From Acanthaster planci (Eukaryota; Echinodermata; Asteroidea; Valvatida; Acanthasteridae), in the NCBI RefSeq assembly GCF_001949145.1, contig NW_019091520.1, positions 623,154 through 648,143 on the forward strand: a stretch of DNA of 24,990 nt, written 5' to 3'. The position numbers and the translations under genes are program-made. The first letter of the stretch is position 1; each line of letters begins with the position of its first letter. The notes under the pieces were generated by a model. The model did no database searches. It saw only the letters and a list, made by a program, of their open reading frames with translations, and was not told the origin of the DNA. Positions 10,941 to 21,400 of the stretch are shown in pieces.

Positions 10941-11054
10941 TTGGTACCACCAAACGAAGTGAAAACTGCGAGAACTTCCCAAAGACAGCTGATAAACTTC
11001 TGCACTTCAACATCACTGCTTTTTCTACTTGTTTGCGTATTTACTCTCATACTG
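10934..11054 (+). other. Candidate non-coding 5' UTR exon
   Basis: 121 nt from the presumed initiator to the donor ACTG|GTAAGTAT. It contains no ATG in any frame, as expected for a 5' UTR exon. The matching acceptor could be TCTTATCACGCAG ending at 15186, which leaves 28 nt before the P450 start codon and makes a 4.13-kb intron. It could equally belong to a separate transcript. Confidence 0.35.
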
Positions 11055-13259
11055 GTAAGTATATTCGTATTTTAATGGGAAACCATGCAGGAGGCTCCAA
11101 ACAGGGCCCCTGTATAGCCAACCCAACTCTAAACGTTAGTGTGGGTCGCGCAGGGTACGTCGACGTCGCTTCCTAATGTTATGGGTCGACCATGCTTACT
11201 TGACACCTGTCATCTAAGCGAGTAGAGTTTCTTATGCAAGTTACTTCTCGCTCTTCCTCATTCCCTCAAATGTTGGTTCAACAGTACTTAAGATACATTC
11301 GTAAGTGATCATTTTCTGTCAGTGTTAACCTAATGAAGGAGTTGAGAATACCAGCTCTGGCGATAGCGACGCATTGCGGTCGTTAGTCTTATCATAGAGG
11401 ATAACTTCCCGCCGGTGTTTTCAACAGTATTATTTACCTGCAGCATCGCAATCCTTTAATGGGAAACAATCGTGTGATGGTATCATTCGACCAGTTGTAC
11501 TGAAAATCTTAAAACAGGCATGACAGGGCTGAATGTACACTGACGACCTCTGACCAAAGTTGCATTTTAAATAGAAAAAATTAACTCTATCTTTCAGCGA
11601 AACCTGTTGATTGGAATGTTAGGGAACTCACATTTCAGCAAACTAACGTTGTTTCTCAGTAGCCAGGAATTTGAATATTAGAACTGGGGTCGTGTCGATA
11701 GTTCCGGCTAACTTTTCTAATTAATTCCGGTCTTATAATTCAAGATTATTTTAAGGAAAAAATGTTTTGAAGAACGAAGATTCAACCCAAAGTTGCAACT
11801 GAGTGGCTCTTTATTTGTCCTGATCGACTTTTTTCAGTGTTTTTATGCCCTGTCTGGTAGTCCACAAGTACACATCTGCACCAATCAACGCGGTATATAC
11901 TGTACAATGTAATTAACCTTTACAGGTAGGAAAATAAAGTTACCCCTTGCCTTTGTGTGCTTCGATTGAGTTCCCGAGCCCCAGTCCTGTTTTCAGCATT
12001 ATGTGCTCTCCGCCCTCCTTAAAATGCCTGAAATTGCCCGGAGCGTATTATTCAAGGCTGTTTGCAGAAAAGAGTCGCGTTCTGTCTCATTCAGCAACCT
12101 TCTGTACACAACAGTTTTCGAATTCCCACGCTCATTAGAGCACTGAGCCTGGCTCTACATAATCACAGGGACTCCACTCTTCAGTGCTTGACCGGTGCCA
12201 GTCACAATGTCCATCGGTGCAAGGGTGTAGCGAGTCCCAGTGTTTAATGGGCAAACGCCGTCGGTTTTTGTCAGTAGCAGCATTGTGTTTTCCTCAGCCA
12301 CTTTTTTTTCGGCTGACTATAAATGCCCAAATTCCATAAGTAATAATGATTTAAGCCTGACCATTGCGACTGATACTGAAAACGTTTTATAATTCAGTTT
12401 ACTTGTTCGAGTTCTTGTAATAAAGACTGTTTACTAAGTTAAATTGAATACATATCTCTTAAGATGTTTGTGGAGGCAAAGTGTGAACATGGCAGAGACT
12501 TGAGCTATATGAAGTAAGATGGGAAGAACTCATAGCAGAAAGAATGTAAGCCCCGCAGGGTGCGCGCGGTAACCATTCCATTTAACTTAAGCTTTGGAAC
12601 GTGTTCAGATTATGGACCTGGCACGGTGCAGTCCACACTGTAGTTGCTGGGGTGTGCATTGTGCCGTCTTGCTGGTGAAAAGAAACTGCCCAGCGCGCGT
12701 TCCATCAGGTACAGTTTCCGCTTGACCTCAGCGAGGAAGGAAGACTGAAGTTGTGGACTTGTCCTTGGCATCCTGCCTTCACCGGTCCCGGCCCCTCGGA
12801 TGACCCAGGCCGTGACCTGTCCTCGATTGTGGGCCCACTCTCGAAAGTTAAGCGAGAACTCAAGTGCACTCTAAACAAGTGTGTTGAACTACAGGGGGGC
12901 GGGGCAGGCCTTACCGTAGAACCATTGGTTTGAAGCCGTCGATCCTATGGTCCGGCCTACACTGCATGAAGGTACATGCACTCAGCTTTTTTTCATACTG
13001 CATGTACATATCTCATCTAACCGTTTGGTGACCATAAATGCATTGCGAGACGAACTCAACTCTCGCTCTCTTTTCCGCTCCGATATTACGGAGCCACCAG
13101 CCGCATGGTAGTTTCTCAACCACTGTTTAGATGCGCATGCTGAGCATGTAACGGTGCTTGGCAGAACTTTAACACTGCATTTACGAAGCTCAACCACCGA
13201 AAGATATTAGCACGTTCAGCTACGCAACACATATAGGTCACGTAAGTCAAGTAAACTTT

Positions 13260-13396
13260 GGGCCTGTTTGTTTCACACGAATCTGGATCGCAATCAGTGA
13301 TACATACCATCACTGGTTCGCTCCATACACGATCCATACGCGAACCAACGACTGATCACTATTCGCGATTGGGATTCGCATGACACAAACAGGCCC
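13260..13396. mobile_element. 137-bp MITE-like element with GGGCCTGTTTG ends
   Basis: Left end GGGCCTGTTTGTTTCACACG (from 13260) and, inverted, right end GGGCCTGTTTGTGTCATGCG (to 13396); the similarity runs about 45 bp into each side. GGGCCTGTTTG-type termini are known from PIF/Harbinger MITEs (Tourist-like), which duplicate 3 bp (TWA). Here the flanks are TTT and TAT, so a duplication is not intact. Confidence 0.6.
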
Positions 13397-13668
13397 TATA
13401 TTATATCTCTTAAGTGAGGAGATTGTGTTGTGGCCAGCGACACATATTACATGATAAATACTAACAAACATTTCACTTGCACACATCGAAGCATACATAA
13501 AATGCACAGTGCAAATTAACACAGCTAAAGAGGTTAGAAGGTGGAGATTAAAGTTCTTGCACCTTTTATAAGTTGACCCTGTGCGCTTTTTACACGCACT
13601 AACACCTGTGTTGGCACTTCTTGGCTGCTGCTGCAGCTGCTGCTCTTATTGAGAGGTCCAAAAAGCTG

Positions 13669-13684
13669 CAACCTTGCAAGGTTG
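13669..13684. repeat. Perfect 16-bp palindrome
   Basis: CAACCTTGCAAGGTTG. Could be a dimeric factor site; no further context. Confidence 0.6.
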
Positions 13685-15214
13685 ATAAATATCCAACTGT
13701 CCCGGAATTCCGCTTAACAAGTGTAGTTGACCTTTGACTGGTTCCTGATCATAGCCAGGTACTTAACTTCTTATGGCCTCGTAGGTTATATCTCGTCCAT
13801 AGAGGGTCATGCGGACTTTACCTTGCAAACATCATGGTCAAAATAATGCAGCACTCGGATGTGGGTTGTGACTGCAGTTTAGATCCGTTTGCCTGGAAAA
13901 TTGCTCACCGACACTTCCACCGTGTGGCCTGACCACGATGGAAATTCACTTTCAATTACCAATCCTGCGGTTTCCCGTTGTTAAAGTAGTCTTAACAGAC
14001 AACCGTTGTAAAAAGTGAAAACATTGTCATACCTGAGGGTGTAGACCGAGGCCTGTTATGTTTTTCAGTGAGAGTGTAAAGTCTTGTTCAGTACACAAAA
14101 CAAAGTCGATTGCATTTTGGATATCGAAAACTGTTTCGACTCGAGAAATATACAGACCTGAGATATATACCTAGATGAATCAACTGGCAAATGCGTGCGA
14201 CTTCTTTTTGCAGTTGTGGGTTTTATTTCGTCCGTGGATAATATATTTTAAGATCGAAGGGGATCGTGTCTTTGTTACTGGAGAGTACACTGTGGAGTTC
14301 GAAAGCTGATCCACTGTAGCTTACATTAAATTTCAGATCCACCTTACAGGTACTTCGTATCGTATATGTGATGGTGACTTTCGGTTTCGGTCAAAAATCC
14401 GGTTTCGATATTCCCTGCTCTTGTAGATGGAGGATATCGAATGTGCCCTAAAATAAATTCAGGTATAACTCGACCAAACTCGCGGTAATGTAAGGTGTGT
14501 TGAAACGAAATCCGGTTCAACGATAACCGCGCGGTTCGAAATGTTAATACTGAAGGCAGTGTCTTCTCCCTGCTTATTCTCCTGAACACATCCGCAGTGC
14601 GTGGCAGATATTTGGTAGGGATGAGGTACAAGCCGAATGCCTCCCTTCGTCAATTCCCTCCACACAAGTACACTTTCATTAGACTTGTTCTTCTGCATAT
14701 AGAGGACATTTAAACCCCATTACCTGTCCTTAGTTCAAAAGCCAATTCTTATAGACAGCTGCTTGGAAAATAGACCTGCAAAATGCGGCGTGCGTTTTTG
14801 AATCAGAGCAAATTTGCGCGAAATCACCAATGCGCCAGCATGTGTCGTCCTTCAAAGGCTTTCAAAAATGTTTCAGATTTAAATCTACAGCCGATGCCAA
14901 TAAAAGTAGAATTGATTATAACCACCTGTCTGTAAAGGTGTTTCATTTGCACATCTAGGTTGATTTATTCATTTATTGGAAATCAAGAACTTCAGGACGG
15001 TAGATGTGTTACGAATGAATGTGAGTGTAGCCCATGTTTGTAACTTTGAGGCACTACAAAAACATTGTGCGCCCGGTGCAACAGGTTGAAAAGGTCGTAA
15101 GCTTTGTTCTGTTGTGAACGGTTGACATGATTAAAGAACAGGTATACATGTACATGTACCGGCCATACCCCTGTCTTATCACGCAGAACCAGAGGACAAT
15201 CCAGCATCCTAGCC

Positions 15215-15416
15215 ATGGTCATCATAGAAGCTGCAGCCTCAAGTGGAGCCGTTGCCGGTGCGGCGGTGACGGGCACCACCCTGGCCCTGTTCTTTGCCAC
15301 TATTTGCCTCGTCGCTGCCATCGTGTCCATGACGCACCAACACCGTCGTCACCACCGGCGCCTGCCCAATTTCCCCGGGGGACCCCACCGAGTACCTCTG
15401 CTCGGGAACATTCCGC
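15215..15416 (+). CDS. P450 exon 1: membrane anchor and proline hinge
   Basis: Encodes residues 1-67 plus the first base of codon 68. An Ala/Val/Leu-rich stretch ending near Met39 is the signal anchor. It is followed by a very basic His/Arg segment, which keeps the catalytic domain cytosolic, and then PNFPGGPHRVPLLGN, the P450 hinge. The donor is C|GTGAGT. The ORF stays open past the donor into the intron for about 160 nt, so the splice site rather than a stop defines the exon end. Confidence 0.92.
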
Positions 15417-18400
15417 GTGAGTTAACCACTAATTCAGTACCTGTACTAAGATTTCCCCCCTTGTTAAGATCAGTTAACCCTAGCGGTGAGGTTCAATGCA
15501 GTGCTTTGAGATACGTGTACACATCAGGCTTTTTCAACTTTCTTTTGAATTCTTTTTCCAGTTCTAACGGGCACTGACAAGCCGTATGTCGCGTGCACAG
15601 AGCTGGCTAAGAAACATGGAGACATGTACTCGCTGAAGTTGGGTGATGAGTGGTTTTTGGTCCTGAACAGCACTGAACTGATCAGGTCAGCTTTCGTTGA
15701 CATGGCCGAGGAGTTTGCCGGGAGACCGCCCCTCTTTTCAAGTGAGTGTTGGGAAAGTATTTTTAATAAAGTTGATGTGTTTTGAAGTTGCTATTACATC
15801 CTCAGTGGGAGAACACATACGGTTCCAACCAGCAGCAGGCACAAAGTTGTTTTGAAAGTCAGTGCTTCATAACTTTGGAATGGTATGCGGATATGTCATG
15901 CAAAAAGATCAAACTAATCCTGATGAGAACTAGGAGTTTTATCTTGACATTTTGGCCATAGCTCTATCCATCTTCAGTGGCACATCAACTAATCGTTAAT
16001 CGCTCTCCAGCTCTTCTTTGTGCTAAGCCTTAAATCGCATTTAGCAGATTGTCATTGGCCCTCTCTGAAGACTAGGAAGAAAGGTGGATTTTCGCGTCGG
16101 CATGTCTGTACAATCACCACTGAACTGAGGCTGATTCTCTTTAACTGTTACATTGCCTGGCAGAGAAACAGGGATCGCATTTGGAAATAATTCTGTCTCA
16201 GTCTTGTTAATCCTACCAAACGTAACACAGCTAGCCTAATAATGCCAGAGTCCTTCACAATTCTTGGCCTCTTTGTTCAATTACGGAGGCGACTCTGCTT
16301 GAATGAGAATGAAATTGTTGGGGTATGAGACGACACCAGTACCTGGTGTAATGCGAAAACCTCACCCGTTCAGTGAAACAGTGCACAGCAGAGAATTTGA
16401 CCACAACGGATCGTGTGTTTTTTCCACTCGGTAACGATCTCACTCTTCGGTTCGAAAAAAAAAAGGAAGTGACGTCACATTTTTAGTTTATTCACGCACT
16501 ATGTACTACAGAGATGACGCCGCTCTGTTCGCATGTTCTGCCATGTTTGGATAGCTTTCAGATAATGCAGTTTTTCTATAGCAGCGGATATCAGACCAAA
16601 GACCTCTTCTGTGAACGCTCCAAGCCAGACTGACCCTCAAGTAAACACCTGCACCCATAGTACGGGGCAGGGATACCGATTCTAGGCCGGTTCGCCACGG
16701 AAGTTGATGACGTTCACTTCCGGGTATCAGTTCCGTTTAACCCTGGATCATGGAGTCCGCATGAAGCCAGACACTTCCGTTTTATATGGCGATTATACAT
16801 ATATGAAGAACAAACACATCCAACTGGATGAACCTCAAATGCTTTTGTCCTTTCTTTTTCTTGCCACGGTGAATTCGTGACTTGTCAGAATGATTGGCTA
16901 TTTGCATAGCTGTTTTGCGTGTAAACTCGGGGGCAGCTCATAGTCCGTGGTTCCCGCTTCTCTCACGCATCACAGCACAGGAATTTATCCAACTCCTGTT
17001 CTTCGTCGCTATTCGTATCAAAACGCAGAGCCCACCTGTGAACGTTAGAATAGAAAACGAAACTCAACACCTGCATAAATAGACGCATCGTTAATCAACG
17101 TGTCATCAGAATTGATTTCCGGGGGAGGGTAAACGACTTTTTTTTCCAGGGGAGAGTTTCTGATGGAGCAGAGCACTTGGATAAACCGTTAACAGTGAAG
17201 CTGGATCTATATGTTTAGGCCTTTTTAGGCAAATCTGTACTCTCCACCCCTTTCTTCTTTTTTTTTTGTTACATTTCTTCAGCTTTTTTTCATTTCTCAT
17301 TTTTTAAATACTTTTGTCTGTCCCGTTGTCCACCCCTCGCTAAGCCCATGGTTACCGTAGTACAACAGCCACAATATTTTCAGCTTCTCTGTTAAAGAAC
17401 CCAAAGGCAGGCTTGATTGCCGAGCAGTTGCAGATACATAGACTATATTTGAGATGGGTCAAGGTTATATACTGTCAACGATCGTCACAAACCAAACTGA
17501 ATACCGCGTGGCTGACTGGCCGCTGGCATACTTGTAACTCTCCAAATATGCAAGTAAATAGGGCTCTTACATGTTTTCATATCTAGTCACCATCGTAGTG
17601 TTGTTCAAGTTCATACAACTTGCGCCTTTTTCTCATAGATTATCATGCTAAATGGCATGGGGAGATGTGTCGCAAATTTTCTGAATCTGGAGTTTTATAG
17701 GACATTTTAGAGTGAAAATCACTCTGAATTTAGGTTGAATATGAGAACTGCTTCAAGTATAAACCCGAGTGAAATCTATTCTATAGATTGAATCTCACTC
17801 GAATATATTTTGTCCCTAGGTTCAGTTTGAGACAGTCGAGTGGACAGAATTTTCACTCTTCGGAAGTTAAAGAGTAGAGCTCAGAAAAAACAAACAAACA
17901 AATTCGATGTACGGAAAATGACCAACGAATCAAGATTGGGCGCAGTCCTTTATAGCGCATAAGTTTCTGACCGTTGTCAGCCCTTAGATACGTCAAAACG
18001 TTGGGGATCAAGGTTGAGGTAGATTCAGTCGCTGGGGTCGTCACGACAAATTGAACCTAGGCTTATCGGCAGATTTCAGAATTGACCCTATTCAGAAGTC
18101 GCCCACATTGAATTGTGAGCGAGGTGAACATTGTTGTATTGGCACCTGAGAATTAAAATTGAAAGTACTGAGCAAAAACTTCAGTATAAATTTATGTCAT
18201 TTATGCTGATGAAGAATTGAAAAATTGTGATGAAATGCTTCAAAATGTTTTAAGACACAGTTTAAAAAAATGAAATTGAGGGAGCACAAAATCGTCTGGC
18301 GCCATCCCATGTAACAGATCACAGGTAATAGGACAGAGTTTGACGACGAAATCAAAAAATGACTTCCCTGTGAATAGAGTCTGTTAATCACGGATTTTCC

Positions 18401-21400
18401 TTCGATTTATTTCCTTGCCAACAGCGGAGAGACTCACTGAAGGATTTAAGGACATCTCATTCACCGATTATTCCCCGGAATGGAAACATCACCGTCGACT
18501 TTTCACCAAGTCACTCAGGTAAGAGACCAACCGAATGAAAGCATCCGTCAATTGTCGTAGGACGCCAATGACCAAGTATCCATGAACCCACAGTCATTGA
18601 TCAAAATCCCCTTACTCCTTAAAATAAATACATCTGTAATATATTTCTTTAACAAAAATTGAAAAACAAGTACATGAATGAACATGTATTCTAAGTCCAT
18701 GTTGAAATTCAAATTTTTGTCCCAAAAAGCAATTTGACGAGGAGACCATTTTTTTTTAATTATTAAATTAGGGATTTCACCAGTGGAACCAGACTAGAGT
18801 CCATTGTGCACGAGCGGTTGGGCGCGCTGGAAGAGTACCTAGACGCCCGCCTTGGTCAGGAAGTCAACGCGACTTACATCATTGACCTGGTTATTCTGGG
18901 CGTCCTTACACGTTTGTCTTTCGGATACGAGTGAGTACTCAGTATGATGATTATGAAAAATCTAATGTTCGTTCGCGCAGTTACAAGAGCACTGCCCTCT
19001 CTGCGTCCCCTGTAAAGTACAGTCATATCTAAAAGCTGTGGCCTCAGGTTTGTGACCTCCGTAACATGTAAAGCCAGTGTTAGCAACTTGAATGTCTGAG
19101 CTTTTTTTTCCTGTTCTGAAGCCTGTCATTTCTGTACTATGTCGTTTATTAGTGCTGTGCTTTTCTTTGTTCGTCGACTTGGTCACCAGTACTTATCTAC
19201 GATGCAGAGAGCGCATTATAAAGTGTAGGAAGTAATCCATTTTTAGTGTAAATCACGGAAAGCCGCTTTTTCCCACATTCCGACATTAAAGCATGCTAAA
19301 TATACGGCCCACTTTTTGTGTTTCACCGACCAGAAACGACAATATCCACGAGGAGATGATGCGCCTGATACCGGGAGATGTTGCCATGCTGGTCATCGGC
19401 AAGCGGATGGCTGTTGACGCTTTCTCATGGATGAAGCATTTCTCGCACAAAGAGAAAAAGTTCATCAAGGCAGTTAGCACCGAGTTCAACGGACTCATCG
19501 GTGCTGAGGTTGAGCGTCACAAGGACACTTATGACCCTGGTGAGTGCACCTAAGTGCTCGTCGAAATATAATATCGCAGAAACGTCAAAACACCGAAACA
19601 TACATACATTCTTTCATGCATACATCAAAGGGAGAATGTTGTAATATTAGTTTTTTAAGTTTACAATATATCAAGCAGAGCCGCGTTTGAGATGAGTCAC
19701 CGCTCAACGGCCCAGCGCACGGTAGCTCGCAGGGAACTGTATTGCGAAAAATACTACTTGTGTTTTCTTAATTCGAAGGATTGTTGACTCGTCACAGACT
19801 AGTGCATGTAACCCAGTACCAGTAAACATCTTACTCAGCAGCGCAACGGTATCTCAAAGCTTAAACTTACCGTGAAATCAGAGTGGCATTTACAGCCATC
19901 TTGAGAAATGTCTGTACTGGCAAATGCCACGGTAAAAACTGATGTTCAAGTTCCTTTGACCCGAACGGTACAATCTTAGACTGATCTCCTGGTGTACCCT
20001 CCGTTTCACAACAGCGAACACTCGAGACATGATCGATGAGCTGATCAGAGCCCAGAAGGAAGCCAAAGACAACGGCGACACGGATCTAGACTTCTTCTCG
20101 GACACTCACATTGCACAAACCGTTGCCAACATCCTTGTTGGAGGTAGGTACATCATCGTAGGATTTGAATGCTTTAGATGTGGAAGGGTGCTCTTTGAAT
20201 GACATCCTTTCAGACGTACAAAAACGAAACCATGAGATAAAACTTGATTTCCGTAATGAAAAATTACCACTTCAGTGTTCTGCTTAGATGCAGAAAACCT
20301 ATATATATAAAATACAGGCATCATACTGCGGTAAATGAAGTACGCTTTACAAGTTTTTTTTACTTGTAAGGTGCATTTATGCCTTTGTGAGTCCAGAAAT
20401 ATCGCTATGGGGCGTGTGAGAAGCAATGGGAGACTTTAATTTTCTTAAGTTGGTTTGAAAGTAGCATTCAGTGACCTATCAGTGTGCTTCATGGGAGCGT
20501 GCATCCTTTCAATAAAAAGTGAAAGTGGTGTCTCGAATTCATGACCCTTTTCTCATTTTCACTAACAACAGGAGTCAACTCTGTCGAAACACCTGTTTGC
20601 TGAATTTTACGCCGAATGATTGTGAAACTTTGTCTCAAATTTTTGTCGCCTCAACATCATTTAACTTTAAAAATCAAGGCATTTATGCTTTGCTACTTTT
20701 CAATTTACTTTTCAAAACTAGAAGGATTTTTTTGTTTATTTTAATTACGAGTTGTTTTCATCTGCATGTACTCATGAAGGCGGCATTGGGACTTCACACA
20801 GCAGCTACTGGGCCCTCGCTTGCATGACGGAAAATCCACATCTGCAAGAGAAAGTCGCCGAGGTCGTAGAGAGCGCTGTTGGCCACGACCGCATGCCTGC
20901 CCTGAGCGACCGTAGCGCCCTGAAGTACGTGGAAGCCCTTGTGATGGAGGCGCTCAGATATGCGTCCGCTGCTCCCATTGGCGTGCCGAGGACTGCCACT
21001 CGTGACGTCCACTTCCGTGAGTATTATACAGTGTTAATAATGGATCATTGACACTTTCAAAATGACATCGTGTTAACTTCTCCCTACTTCCTGCTTTGAT
21101 GGAAAATACTCTTCTCGGAGACCTTACAACCAAGTGTTTCAAACATAAAGACAGGATCTCGATGGTGTTGTTTTATCACTTCCTGACAGGCCAAGTACAA
21201 GGAAATGAGGAAAGATAAACAGGTGATGTCAGGAAATGTCTCAGAAGAACAAAAGTTCAAAGCTGTTTATCAGTTATACATGTCATTCGTTTTATTTTCT
21301 TTCATTAATCTTTTTAAAACTGAATGCACTTTCTAATTCGTCGTGATGTGGTTTCTTTTCTAATATGTAGGTGGATACCGAATTCCTAAAGGGACACCTG

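Larger units (their letters stand above)
11055..15186 (+). other. Putative 5' UTR intron or intergenic DNA
   Basis: No coding region is recognisable here. It holds a short MITE-like element (13260-13396), a perfect 16-bp palindrome (13669-13684) and a CTG-rich patch near 13624-13643. Short open frames at 12751-12933, 14344-14631 and 14459-14698 look like chance openings, without codon structure or known motifs. Confidence 0.4.
15742..18424 (+). other. P450 intron 2 (2.7 kb)
   Basis: By far the longest intron within the coding region; the others are 145-636 bp. It carries GGAAGTGACGTCA (16465-16477), two further ACTTCCG-type sites (16698-16722, as an inverted pair) and one more at 16773-16779, plus a nest of hairpins at 17708-17865. 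No extra P450-like exon was found, and the protein is continuous across it. Confidence 0.85.

Noticed and set aside
10761-11075. 104-codon ORF with a hydrophobic C-terminal segment, as a tail-anchored small protein
   Set aside because: It spans the TATA box, initiator and a strong donor site, has no known motif, and its hydrophobic tail comes from a T-rich tract read in frame.
13116-13522. Overlapping minus-strand ORFs around the MITE
   Set aside because: They run through the inverted repeat element and show no domain or splice context.
15127-15420. ORF starting at 15127 as an upstream P450 start
   Set aside because: It is in a different frame from exon 1 and gives no anchor or P450 hinge.
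20794-21012. Minus-strand ORFs over P450 exons 7 and 9 (also 21922-22167)
   Set aside because: They are reverse-strand readings of GC-rich P450 exons; the + frame carries the full P450 motif set.
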